Positions 16,294 through 24,289 are shown, numbered from the stretch's first letter. The stretch: 28,165 nucleotides of DNA from JANMMJ01 sp964543235 (GCA_964543235.1 CAZIXE010000043.1:1-28165), one strand, 5' to 3'. The notes: generated by a model from the letters alone, not told the origin. Made by a program: numbers and translations.

Positions 16294-17091
16294 TCAAGCC
16301 TTCGCGCGGCTCGTGACGTGCGAAGCGATGGGCAGCACCACGCGCCGCGGCGCCCCGCGTCCGGCATAGGCGACAAGCTTGTTCGCCAGCCCCGGAATCA
16401 CCTGCCGGGCGCCCGCCTTGAAGCCGGCATAGCCTTCCGCCGCGACCGCCGCCGCCGAGGGTACCCGTAACCGCGAGAGTTGCTCCGCGCTCCTCAGGCC
16501 CGCCCGCGCCTGGAAAGACGTTGCCACGGGTCCGGGACACAGCGACATGACATTGACGCCGCTTGCCTTGACTTCCTCGTGCAGCGCATCGCTGAACGAC
16601 ACGACATAGGCCTTGGTCGCGAAATAGACGGCCATGTTGGGCCCCGGCAGGAATGCCGCCACCGATGCGACATTGATCACGCCTCCCGCCCGGCGGCGCA
16701 GCATCTCCGGCAGGAAACGCAGGGTCAGATCCGTCAGGCACCGCACATTGAGATCGATCATGCTGAGTTGTTCTTCGGCCGCCAGCGACACGGCCGCGCC
16801 GGCCAGGCCGAATCCGGCATTGTTGACCACGATTTCGGGCGCGATGCCGCGGGCGGCCAGCTCGCCCGCCAGCATCTGGCCAGCGCCGGCCCGGCTGAGA
16901 TCGAGCGGGACACATGTGGCGGAACGGCCGTAACGCCCCGTCAGGCGGTTGCGCACCCGCTCGAGCTCGCCGGCCCGGCGGGCCACCAGCACGGGGTCAT
17001 AGCCGTCGGCGGCCAGGATTTCGGCGAAGGCCTCGCCGATGCCGCCCGAAGCGCCGGTGACGAGTGCCGTTCTGGGGTTGCTGCTGGTCAT
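16294..17091 (-). CDS. Short-chain dehydrogenase/reductase (classical SDR)
   Basis: A 265-aa classical SDR. The cofactor motif TGASGGIG lies at 12-19, NNAG at 90-93, Asn115 in the DLNV strand, and the catalytic Ser143, Tyr156 and Lys160 (YFATK) are all in place. After the core, CPGPVATSF is the usual PG motif. The basic pair ARR at the end of beta-2 (residues 37-39) suggests NADP(H) preference. The C-terminus is extended by about 40 residues (RQVIPGLANKLVAYAGRG), seen in DltE/YqjQ-type SDRs with a hydrophobic tail. The gene lies 49 bp after kpsC in the same orientation. Its substrate, possibly a sugar or lipid carrier intermediate, is unknown. Confidence 0.88.
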   Translation of the reverse strand: MTSSNPRTALVTGASGGIGEAFAEILAADGYDPVLVARRAGELERVRNRLTGRYGRSATCVPLDLSRAGAGQMLAGELAARGIAPEIVVNNAGFGLAGAAVSLAAEEQLSMIDLNVRCLTDLTLRFLPEMLRRRAGGVINVASVAAFLPGPNMAVYFATKAYVVSFSDALHEEVKASGVNVMSLCPGPVATSFQARAGLRSAEQLSRLRVPSAAAVAAEGYAGFKAGARQVIPGLANKLVAYAGRGAPRRVVLPIASHVTSRAKA

Positions 17092-17140
17092 GGCTGCATC
17101 AGCGGCGCAGAAAGCCGCGAAAATAGGGCAGCAAGGGAGT

Positions 17141-19168
17141 TCAGCGCCCGGTGAGCCGTCGCCACAGGATGATCCCCTTTCCTGCCGCTGCGCCAAGCCG
17201 CGCCCGCGCGCCTGTCCTGGACTGGCGCGCCGCGAGCAGCCTTGCGACCGCAACCTCCACCGGGCAGGGCAGGCCTGAAACCGGATCAAGGTAGCGGGGA
17301 TAGACGATGAGTGCGATCGCAACGAGGGCATCGAGCGGCAGCCGCCGCGTCCGCCGCGGAAACGGCTCCGCATCCACGGTCAGCCCCCAGCCGCCATAGA
17401 ACGGCTTGCCAAAGGTCCTGACCGGCTTGTTGCGGATCAGTGCCTCGAATCCCGCCAGCGATGTGAACACCGCCACCTCGTCAGCACTGTCGAGCGCCGC
17501 GGTGATGGGCACGTCGCTGTAGACGGCATCGGCGAGGCGAGCGAGCGTCCTGCTGTCGATCGCCCCCGCCCGTCCCAGGCGTTCCACGTCGGGATGCGGC
17601 TTGTAGATGACGCAGGCCTCCGGCGCCTCCTGGCGCACCCGTTCCAGGATCATTTCATTGACATTGCCGCTGCTGCCGCTGAGACTCTTGAGGACGGCTT
17701 CGTCGTCGGCCACCTGCCCGACAACCAGAATTCGCCGCCGCCCCTCTGGCAAGGCTGGCAGCCGGACCTGGCCGGCCAGATTGTACTTGCTGAGATCGTG
17801 ACTGACGATCTGCGCGCTGAGCCGGCGCCCGCGCGCCAGCAGGGACTCATCGAGCGGATGCGATTGCAGCAGCTCCTCGAGATCGCTGTCGCAACTGGGG
17901 TCGTAATAGATGCCCCGGCGATCGAAGCTGTAGGACAGTGAAGGCGTCAGCGCCGCACCCAGTCCGGCCGACCGCAGGAAGCCGTCTTCGATGGAGATGA
18001 ATTCGCAGCCCCTGGCGCGGATTTCAGCCCGCACCATGTTCGCGGTCTTGCCCCACGCCGCAATCGCCCGTCCTTCGGCCCGGGCAATGCCGACTGCGGC
18101 ATCGAGGCGGCGGACATGGCGCGGCGGCGGACATGGCCCTTCGAGCAGCCGTTCCAGGGGGCGCCGCTTCCACAGCGGGATGCGGTACAGCACCACGCCC
18201 TTGCGGTTCTCGTGGAAGCGGTCACGCAGGAATGCCAGCTGGTCGATGGCCGTTTCGATGTCGATGGGTTGCCGGGTCCAGGCGTCGAAGTAGTGGCAGT
18301 AGCGCAGGTAGGCGGCGGCGAAGACCTCGGCCACCGTCGCCCGCCGGGTACGGCGTGGCAGCGGCAGCACATCCTTCGTCAGCCCCCAGCCCGCATAGAA
18401 CGGCGCGCCGAAACAATGCACGTCCTTCCCGGCCAGCAGCGCCTCGAAGCCCAGCTGGCTCGACACCGTGTACACTCTGGATGCCCGCGCCAGCAGCTCC
18501 CACGGATTGCCCGGAACCGCAATCACGGTGAGCCGCCGGTCATCCCTGTAGCGCGACAGGAAGCCGCCCTTCTGCCCCGCCAGTGTCTCCGGATGCAGCT
18601 TGGCCACCACCGCCTGGCCATCGGCCTCGGCCAGCGCCGTCTCGACCATGCTCTCGAAGCTCGCCGCTGTCGCCAGCCCGCCGGCGATCGACGCGTCGCC
18701 CACCGTCTGATCGATCACCAGTCGGTAGGGTCCGGGCGGCAGTTCCACCTCGGCTGGAGCCGCATTGTATTTGGACAGGCGCAGCTTGCGCAGCATCGCG
18801 GCCGCCGCGCCGGCCCGTGCCAGCTCGGCACCATCGAATCCGCCGGCATTGATCAGCGACTCGAGATCGCTGGGCCCGCGCGCGTCGTAGTAGATCCCGC
18901 TGCGGTCCATCACCATCGCCAGGGGCCGCATGTCCCGGCCGGGCTTCACCGAGCGCAGGAAGCCATCCTCGATGGCGATGTAGGGAATGCCGCGCGCCCG
19001 CGCCAGCCGGCGCGCCCGGTTGGCCGTCGGCTTGTGACCCCATCCCGCGATTGCAGCGCCGCGTGGCGGCAGGGCAAGCCCCAGGACCGGCTGCAATCCG
19101 GTGAGCAGTTCCACCTCCTGGCGCAACCGCCACAGGCCCGGCGAGAGTATGACAACTCGTCCTTGCAT
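17141..19168 (-). CDS. kpsC: Capsule Kdo-linker transferase KpsC (two GT99 modules)
   Basis: The 675-aa product has the length expected of KpsC, a cytoplasmic dual beta-Kdo transferase that extends the poly-Kdo linker on lyso-phosphatidylglycerol. The internal duplication is plain: module 1 (about 1-330) and module 2 (about 331-675) each carry an IEDGFLRS motif, an RRGIYYD/RSGIYYD motif followed by DLE, an LSKYN motif, an HP motif (KLHPET and YKPHPDVE), and GFEAL...FGxPFYxGWGLT, then PRRTRR. In known KpsC enzymes one module makes the beta-2,4 and the other the beta-2,7 linkage. It starts six bases after the kpsS stop, so the two are co-translated. All expected motifs are intact in both modules. 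Confidence 0.94.
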   Translation of the reverse strand: MQGRVVILSPGLWRLRQEVELLTGLQPVLGLALPPRGAAIAGWGHKPTANRARRLARARGIPYIAIEDGFLRSVKPGRDMRPLAMVMDRSGIYYDARGPSDLESLINAGGFDGAELARAGAAAAMLRKLRLSKYNAAPAEVELPPGPYRLVIDQTVGDASIAGGLATAASFESMVETALAEADGQAVVAKLHPETLAGQKGGFLSRYRDDRRLTVIAVPGNPWELLARASRVYTVSSQLGFEALLAGKDVHCFGAPFYAGWGLTKDVLPLPRRTRRATVAEVFAAAYLRYCHYFDAWTRQPIDIETAIDQLAFLRDRFHENRKGVVLYRIPLWKRRPLERLLEGPCPPPRHVRRLDAAVGIARAEGRAIAAWGKTANMVRAEIRARGCEFISIEDGFLRSAGLGAALTPSLSYSFDRRGIYYDPSCDSDLEELLQSHPLDESLLARGRRLSAQIVSHDLSKYNLAGQVRLPALPEGRRRILVVGQVADDEAVLKSLSGSSGNVNEMILERVRQEAPEACVIYKPHPDVERLGRAGAIDSRTLARLADAVYSDVPITAALDSADEVAVFTSLAGFEALIRNKPVRTFGKPFYGGWGLTVDAEPFPRRTRRLPLDALVAIALIVYPRYLDPVSGLPCPVEVAVARLLAARQSRTGARARLGAAAGKGIILWRRLTGR

Positions 19169-19174
19169 TGCGGA

Positions 19175-20374
19175 TCAGGCCGCGCCGCTGATCTTCTCGT
19201 GCACCGCCTGGGCCATGCCCGGCCAGGTCGGCCGGTAATAGAAGCTCCCGGCAATCAGGTGATGGCGCTTGAGATAGGCGATGAAGCGCCTCGCGAGCGC
19301 CTTGTCCGGCTTTGCCGGCGCCTTCCAGAACCGGTCGAGGTCTTTGGTCGTTGCCTCGGCCTTGGCCAGCCCCTTGATGCCATAGAAGGCACGGCCCATC
19401 GCCAGCACCGGGATGCCGCCCTGGATAGCCACGATGCCGGACGTGCTGTTGATGGTGATGAGGCCCTTGGCGCTGCGAACCAGCGGTGCCAGCGGCCGCG
19501 ATTGCAGGATGCGGATCCGCTTCTCGATGCCGAATTCACGCGCCACCAGGCGGACCTTGTCTTCATAGTCGCGGTGCCCGCGGTCCATGGGATGGATCTT
19601 GTAGACGAGCAGATTGTCGGGAGGTGCGTGCTTCGCAAAAGAGGCCGCCGTGGACCTGATGAATTCCTGATTGCGCCAGCGCAGGCCATGCCGGATCAGC
19701 TGCATGTCATCATGCACCTGCAGCGCCACCAGGAAGTAGGGTGGCGGGTGATCGGAGGTCAGCTCGTGCAGCACCGCCTCGTCGGAGCGCTTGTGCTGCA
19801 GGAGCCTGAGATAGCAGCGGACCCAGTAGGCCGCCTCGCGCAACAGCGGCCTGCGGCGGTGGTGCACGTATTTCGGGAACAGCCACCGGCCTGCCGACTT
19901 TGCGAAGAAGTAGAAGATCGCTGTCCAGGCCACCCGGTCGAAATGCGATGGCAGCTCCTCGGCCGGCGCCGGTTCCGACTCGTCTCTGAAGGCGGCCGGA
20001 TCGCGCGGTACTGGCGAATTGGCATTGTTGCCGTCGCACTCGAAGGTCACATAGTCCGGCCGGACATAGCCCTCCTCGAAACAGTAGACCGGAACAGCCG
20101 CCGCCTTGGCGACCTGGATGGCCACCCGGTGGATGGGTCGCTGGTCGCCGAACAGCAGGATGGCATCGGGCTTCCAGCTCTGGATTAGCTCGCGCAGCCA
20201 CTCGCGCCAGCGATGGTGGCCCAGCCGGTAGTTGATTGCGGGAAACCCCGACGAGAAGGCCCAGTCTCCGGCGTTGAAGTTGATCTTCTTGACCTGGTGG
20301 CCCCGCTTGTTGAGCTCTTGCGCAAGGACGGTGAAGAAGCCGCCGAACGGCCCCTGCAACAGCAAGATCTTCAC
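19175..20374 (-). CDS. kpsS: Capsule Kdo-linker initiating transferase KpsS
   Basis: A 399-aa protein of the KpsS family, close to the usual length. KpsS adds the first beta-Kdo to (lyso)phosphatidylglycerol, giving the primer extended by KpsC. Characteristic features are the N-terminal LLLQGPFGGFFTVLAQELNKRGH, then KINFNAGDW, ILLFGDQRPIHR, VYCFEEGYVRPDYVTFE, the HP-containing LLVYKIHPMDRG and the acceptor-side ITINSTSGIVAIQGGIPVLA. It is the first gene of the leftward kpsS-kpsC-SDR-GATase unit and starts 134 bp from the divergent deaminase gene. No kpsMTED export genes are in the window. Confidence 0.93.
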   Translation of the reverse strand: MKILLLQGPFGGFFTVLAQELNKRGHQVKKINFNAGDWAFSSGFPAINYRLGHHRWREWLRELIQSWKPDAILLFGDQRPIHRVAIQVAKAAAVPVYCFEEGYVRPDYVTFECDGNNANSPVPRDPAAFRDESEPAPAEELPSHFDRVAWTAIFYFFAKSAGRWLFPKYVHHRRRPLLREAAYWVRCYLRLLQHKRSDEAVLHELTSDHPPPYFLVALQVHDDMQLIRHGLRWRNQEFIRSTAASFAKHAPPDNLLVYKIHPMDRGHRDYEDKVRLVAREFGIEKRIRILQSRPLAPLVRSAKGLITINSTSGIVAIQGGIPVLAMGRAFYGIKGLAKAEATTKDLDRFWKAPAKPDKALARRFIAYLKRHHLIAGSFYYRPTWPGMAQAVHEKISGAA

Positions 20375-20508
20375 CGCATCCTTCCTCGAACTCTATGTCA
20401 CCCGCCCTGCGACTGGTATTGACTGGACACTGCGCCGTCAAGCGTGCCGGCGCTGGCGGATCGATGGAGATCGGACTATTCAGGACGATTCTGAGGGGAC
20501 ACAACGAA

Positions 20509-21807
20509 ATGCCAGCAGACCTTCTTGTCACCAATGCCAGACTGCCGGACGCCGCTTCGCCGGTTGACATACTCTGCCACAACGGCCGCATCGCCGAGAT
20601 TGCCGCCGGCATTCAGTCCGCGGCCGCCGTCACGATCGATGCGCGGGGCTATCTCGTTTCCCCGCCATTTGTCGACAGTCACTTCCATATGGATGCCACG
20701 CTCTCTCTCGGCATCCCGCGTCTCAACCGTTCCGGGACGCTTCTCGAAGGCATCGCGCTGTGGGGCGAGCTCAAGCCGATGCTCACCCACGAAGCAGTGA
20801 TCGAGCGGGCCCTGCGTTATATCGATTTGGCGGTAAGCCAGGGAATCGGCGCCATCCGCACCCATGTCGATGTCTGCGATGACCGGCTGCTCTGCACCGA
20901 AGCCCTCCTCGAGGTGCGCCGCAAGGTGAAGGACTATCTCGATTTGCAGATCGTCGCATTCCCTCAGGACGGCTTTTACCGTTCGCCTACCGCCCGGCAG
21001 AACCTGATCCGTGCCCTCGACATGGGCGTCGACGTCGTCGGCGGCATTCCGCATTTCGAGCGCACCATGGCTGACGGCGCCGCGAGCCTGAAGGAGCTGT
21101 GTGAGATCGCCGCCAAGCGTGGCCTGCTGGTGGACATTCACTGCGATGAAACCGACGACCCGCTGTCCCGCCACATCGAGACGCTTGCCTGTGAGACGCA
21201 GCGGCTCGGCCTGCACGGCCGCGTCACGGGCTCGCACCTGACCTCCATGCATTCCATGGACAATTACTACGTTTCGAAGCTCATCCCGCTCATGGCCGAA
21301 GCGGAGCTCCACGCAACACCCAATCCGCTCATCAACATCACCCTGCAGGGGCGCCACGACACATACCCGAAACGGCGCGGCATGACCCGGGTGCCGGAAC
21401 TGCGCGCGGCCGGCATCAACGTGTCCTTCGGCCATGATTGCGTGATGGACCCGTGGTACAGCCTGGGCCAGGGCGACATGCTCGAAGTGGCGTCCATGGG
21501 CCTGCATGTCGGCCAGTTGACCAGTCGCGAGGCCATGCGCTGGTGCTTCGACGCCGTGACCGTCAACCCCGCAAGGACGATGCAGCTCGAAGGCTACGGC
21601 CTGGCCAGGGGCTGCCGCGCGAACTTTGTCATCCTGCAGGCCCAAGACCCGATTGAGGCGATCCGGCTCAGGGCCAACCGGCTCTATGTCGTGCGCGCTG
21701 GCAGGGTGATTGCCGAGACCGCGGAGCGTGTGAGCAGGCTTCACCTCGACGGCCGCCCGCCCTCTGTCAACGGCGCCGCCTACGCACCTGCCGCCGCCGA
21801 TGGCTGA
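20509..21807 (+). CDS. CodA-like cytosine deaminase family amidohydrolase, candidate 5-methylcytosine deaminase
   Basis: A 432-aa metal-dependent amidohydrolase very similar in motif order to E. coli CodA. Ligands and catalytic residues correspond one to one with an offset of three: His58/His60 (HFHMD), Gln153 (FPQDG), His211 and Glu214 (HCDET), His243 (GSHLTSMHS) and Asp310 (FGHD). QGRHDTYPKRRGMTRV also matches CodA. The residue equivalent to CodA Asp314 is Cys311. Family members lacking Asp here include deaminases that accept 5-methylcytosine, giving thymine, so this substrate is a reasonable prediction. ATG 20509 has GAGGGG upstream. The 3' end overlaps rutR tail-to-tail by 28 bp. A pyrimidine role is backed by the adjacent rutR, importer and dihydropyrimidinase. 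Confidence 0.88.
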   Translation: MPADLLVTNARLPDAASPVDILCHNGRIAEIAAGIQSAAAVTIDARGYLVSPPFVDSHFHMDATLSLGIPRLNRSGTLLEGIALWGELKPMLTHEAVIERALRYIDLAVSQGIGAIRTHVDVCDDRLLCTEALLEVRRKVKDYLDLQIVAFPQDGFYRSPTARQNLIRALDMGVDVVGGIPHFERTMADGAASLKELCEIAAKRGLLVDIHCDETDDPLSRHIETLACETQRLGLHGRVTGSHLTSMHSMDNYYVSKLIPLMAEAELHATPNPLINITLQGRHDTYPKRRGMTRVPELRAAGINVSFGHDCVMDPWYSLGQGDMLEVASMGLHVGQLTSREAMRWCFDAVTVNPARTMQLEGYGLARGCRANFVILQAQDPIEAIRLRANRLYVVRAGRVIAETAERVSRLHLDGRPPSVNGAAYAPAAADG

Positions 21808-22421
21808 CGCGGCCGCAGGCCATCGAGGAAGAGTTGCAGGACGGCTTCACGCGGATCGCCGGCGCGCCCGGCGCTGACCGCCTCCACCTGCACGTCGAAG
21901 TCGGCATAGTGCTGTGTCACGGCCCAGATGGCAAAGATGAGATGGTAGGGATCGACGGGTGCAATCCGGCCGGCGGCACTCCAGTCACGCAGGATCATCG
22001 CCTTGCGGTCGACGAGTTCGCGCAGCGGTCCTCCCAGGAACCGGCCGATCATCGGCGCACCATGCAGGATCTCGTTGGCGAACAGTCGCGAGGCCTTTGG
22101 GTTGTCACGCGACATGGCGATCTTGGCCGAAATGTATTTCGACAGCTCCTCGATCGGGTCGCCCATCGGATCCAGTGCCTCGAGCGGCTTCAGCCAGTCA
22201 GCCAGCGTGTGCTCGAGCAGCGCGACATAGATGTCTTCCTTGCGCCGGAAGTAGTAGAGCAGGTTGGGCTTCGACATGTTCGCCCGCGCCGCAATCTGGT
22301 CCACCGTGGAACCGCGGAAGCCGAAGGCCGAGAATATCTCCAGCGCCGCTGCCAGGATGATTTCGCGGTTTGCCGCCTGGATGCGCGTTTCGCGCACCGG
22401 CCTGTTCCTCACCTCGCTCAT
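21780..22421 (-). CDS. rutR: RutR-like TetR-family pyrimidine-responsive regulator
   Basis: A 213-aa TetR-type regulator closely resembling E. coli RutR. The N-terminal helix-turn-helix part reads ILAAALEIFSAFGFRGSTVDQIA...MSKPNLLYYFRRKEDIY. The ligand domain keeps RutR-type stretches: SRDNPKASRLFANEILHGAP, APVDPYHLIFAIWAVTQHYADF and the C-terminal DGLRPR. RutR binds uracil or thymine and then releases its operators. The gene is divergent from the ABC importer; a near-consensus RutR box lies 19 bp upstream of its ATG, implying autoregulation together with control of the importer. The chosen ATG has no ribosome binding site and lies about where the predicted transcript begins. An in-frame ATG at 22469 would run through the operator and is unlikely. 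Confidence 0.92.
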   Translation of the reverse strand: MSEVRNRPVRETRIQAANREIILAAALEIFSAFGFRGSTVDQIAARANMSKPNLLYYFRRKEDIYVALLEHTLADWLKPLEALDPMGDPIEELSKYISAKIAMSRDNPKASRLFANEILHGAPMIGRFLGGPLRELVDRKAMILRDWSAAGRIAPVDPYHLIFAIWAVTQHYADFDVQVEAVSAGRAGDPREAVLQLFLDGLRPRQPSAAAGA

Positions 22422-22427
22422 GAGACC

Positions 22428-22456
22428 ATTGTCAAATTTCTTGATCAATTGGTCAA
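22428..22456 (-). promoter_or_regulatory. Predicted rutR promoter
   Basis: On the minus strand a -35 hexamer TTGACC (22456-22451, five of six consensus bases) and a -10 hexamer GACAAT (22433-22428, four of six) are separated by exactly 17 bp. The -35 is one half of the RutR box. Transcription would start near 22421, at or beside the rutR ATG, suggesting a leaderless message. Confidence 0.55.
22441..22456. promoter_or_regulatory. RutR operator (RutR box)
   Basis: TTGATCAATTGGTCAA matches the RutR consensus TTGACCA-NN-TGGTCAA at 13 of the 14 defined positions (T for C at position 5) and is a near-perfect dyad. It sits between rutR and the importer genes and contains the predicted -35 elements of both divergent promoters, so bound RutR would block both. 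Confidence 0.85.
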
Positions 22457-22469
22457 GAACGCCTAGCAT
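22441..22469 (+). promoter_or_regulatory. Predicted promoter of the pyrimidine importer operon
   Basis: A -35 hexamer TTGATC (22441-22446) and a -10 hexamer TAGCAT (22464-22469), each with four of six consensus bases, are spaced by exactly 17 bp. The start would fall near 22476, leaving a leader of about 27 nt that includes the strong GGGGAGG ribosome binding site at 22492-22498. Confidence 0.55.
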
Positions 22470-22502
22470 TTCCGCATAACAAGAATGGCCTGGGGAGGCA
22501 CG

Positions 22503-23282
22503 ATGGCGGTTTCCGCCGTGATTGCAGCAAAAGACCTGAGTTTGACCTTCTCGACCGCGGACGGTCCTGTTTATGCCCTGTCGAAGGTCAACCTGACCGT
22601 CAACAACGGTGACTTCGTGTCCTTTATCGGGCCCTCCGGCTGCGGCAAGACCACCCTGCTCCGGGTCATAGCCGATCTCGAACAGGCGACCGAGGGGACG
22701 ATCAGCGTCAATGGCATGAGCCCCCGCGAGGCGCGGCTGGCCCGCGCCTACGGCTATGTGTTCCAGGCGCCGGCCCTCTATCCCTGGCGCACGGTGGAGA
22801 AGAACGTGGCCCTGCCGCTGGAGATCATGGGGCTTGACGACCAGTCCGGGCGCATCCGGAAGAACCTTGAACTGGTCAATCTGACGGGTTTCGAGAAGAA
22901 ATACCCCTGGCAGCTCTCCGGCGGCATGCAGCAGCGGGTTTCGATTGCCCGCGCCCTGGCCTTCGATCCCAGACTGTTGCTCATGGACGAGCCCTTTGGC
23001 GCCCTCGACGAGATCGTCCGTGACAAGCTGAACCAGCAGCTTCTCGGCCTCTGGGACCGCACCGGCAAGACCGTGGTCTTCGTGACCCACTCCATTCCCG
23101 AAGCCGTGTTCCTGTCGACCAGGATCGTCGTCATGTCACCGCGTCCGGGCCGCATCATTGACATCATCGAAACCGATTTCCCGCGCCAGCGCACCCTGGA
23201 TTTCCGCGAAACCCCGGAATTCCTGGAAGTCGCTCACCGCGTGCGCGAGGGTCTCAGGGCCGGACACAGTTATGAGGACTAG
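22503..23282 (+). CDS. ABC importer ATP-binding protein (pyrimidine uptake, SsuB/TauB/ThiZ-like)
   Basis: A 259-aa cytoplasmic ATPase that powers an importer. All motifs are intact: Walker A GPSGCGKTT (43-51), Q-loop Gln88 in VFQAPALYPW, signature LSGGMQQR (138-145), Walker B LLLMDEP (158-164) followed by FGALDE, and H-loop His196 in VFVTHS. It belongs to the nitrate/sulfonate/thiamine-precursor subgroup that pairs with NMT1/THI5-like binding proteins. ATG 22503 is chosen because GGGGAGG lies five bases upstream; ATG 22485 would precede that site. The RutR box upstream and dihydropyrimidinase downstream point to a pyrimidine or related base as cargo. Confidence 0.93.
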   Translation: MAVSAVIAAKDLSLTFSTADGPVYALSKVNLTVNNGDFVSFIGPSGCGKTTLLRVIADLEQATEGTISVNGMSPREARLARAYGYVFQAPALYPWRTVEKNVALPLEIMGLDDQSGRIRKNLELVNLTGFEKKYPWQLSGGMQQRVSIARALAFDPRLLLMDEPFGALDEIVRDKLNQQLLGLWDRTGKTVVFVTHSIPEAVFLSTRIVVMSPRPGRIIDIIETDFPRQRTLDFRETPEFLEVAHRVREGLRAGHSYED

Positions 23283-23310
23283 CAGGGGCCCTCATTGCTC
23301 TTCGGGAACG

Positions 23311-23400
23311 TCTCCCATGGCCTCGCCACGGGAGAAGGCGCATGGCCTGGACTTGCCTTCTCCCATCCGTGGGATGGGAGAAGATGCCCGAAGGGCGGAT
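23311..23400. repeat. Palindromic intergenic repeat, copy 1
   Basis: Two hairpins in tandem: TCTCCC...GGGAGA (23311-23335, with GGC/GCC inside) and a perfect 12-bp pair CTTCTCCCATCC / GGATGGGAGAAG around GTG (23357-23368, 23372-23383), followed by GCCCGAAGGGCGG. This resembles the short dispersed palindromes of Rhizobiales intergenic regions. It fills the gap between the ATPase and the first permease and reaches up to the permease start. Confidence 0.7.
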
Positions 23401-23413
23401 GCGGGCACAATCC

Positions 23414-24289
23414 ATGCGTGAGGCATTGGCCAGAGGTTCCTTCCTCCCCGTCACCGCCGTATGCCTGGTCATCCTTGTCACCTGGTATGCCGCCGCCATC
23501 CCTATGAACTGGGTGGTGACCGCCGCGAAGATCGAGGCGGCCGGCGGCGGACTCAACAACCTTCTGCACTACTCCTGGAACGAGCCGCGCCCCGTCATCC
23601 CCGCGCCGCACCAGATCGTCATCGAGTTGTGGAACACGGTCTTCGGCGTGGCGCCATGGGCCATCCGGTCGCTCGTCTACCACTCCTGGGTGACGCTCTC
23701 CTCGACCGTCCTCGGCTTCATCCTCGGCGCCCTGCTCGGCATCGGCCTCGCCGTCGCCATCGTGCATTCGCGCTTCCTCTCGAAAAGCCTGATGCCCTGG
23801 ATCATTGCCTCGCAAACCATTCCGATCCTCGCCATCGCCCCGATGATCATTGTCGTGCTGGGTTCCGTGGGCCTGACCGGCCTTGTCCCCAAGTCGCTGA
23901 TCTCCATGTATCTCTGCTTCTTCCCCGTCACCATCGGCATGGTCAAGGGCCTCACTTCTCCCGATCCGATGCAGCTCGATCTCATGCGCACCTACAATGC
24001 CGGCGCCATGCAGGTCCTGCGCAAGCTGCGCTTTCCCGCTTCTCTGCCTTTCCTGTTCGCGTCGCTGAAAGTCGCCGTTGCCATTGCCCTGACCGGCGCC
24101 ATCGTCGGCGAGCTGCCGACCGGCGCCATTGCCGGCATCGGCGCCAGGCTGCTCAACGGTTCCTATTATGGTCAGACCGTCCAGATCTGGGCGGCCCTCT
24201 TCGCCGCCTCCTTCGTGGCGGCAGCCCTCGTTTGGGCGGTCGGCGTGGCCGAGCGTTTGACGGGCCGCATGATGGGGGCGAGGCCGTGA
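23414..24289 (+). CDS. ABC importer permease 1 (BPD-type)
   Basis: An inner-membrane permease (291 aa) of the binding-protein-dependent family with about six hydrophobic segments. The EAA-like cytoplasmic loop is seen in MRTYNAGAMQVLRKLRFPASLP, followed by AIVGELP. A long periplasmic insert after the first helix (VVTAAKIEAAGGGLNNLLHYSWNEPRP) is larger than usual for this family. The frame is open from 23342, but that part lies within the palindromic repeat, so I place the start at ATG 23414; ATG 23399 and 23384 are in frame inside the repeat. The stop overlaps the GTG of permease 2. It likely forms a heterodimeric channel with that protein. Confidence 0.88.
   Translation: MREALARGSFLPVTAVCLVILVTWYAAAIPMNWVVTAAKIEAAGGGLNNLLHYSWNEPRPVIPAPHQIVIELWNTVFGVAPWAIRSLVYHSWVTLSSTVLGFILGALLGIGLAVAIVHSRFLSKSLMPWIIASQTIPILAIAPMIIVVLGSVGLTGLVPKSLISMYLCFFPVTIGMVKGLTSPDPMQLDLMRTYNAGAMQVLRKLRFPASLPFLFASLKVAVAIALTGAIVGELPTGAIAGIGARLLNGSYYGQTVQIWAALFAASFVAAALVWAVGVAERLTGRMMGARP

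Noticed and set aside
18116..20188. A 690-codon open frame on the plus strand
   Set aside because: It is antisense to kpsC and kpsS, whose motifs are complete. The product is rich in Arg, Gln, His and Pro without domain pattern.
20419..20441. TTGAC...GTCAA pair upstream of the deaminase as a second RutR box
   Set aside because: The half-sites are 13 bp apart, whereas in the RutR consensus these five-base elements are six bp apart; the inner bases do not match either.
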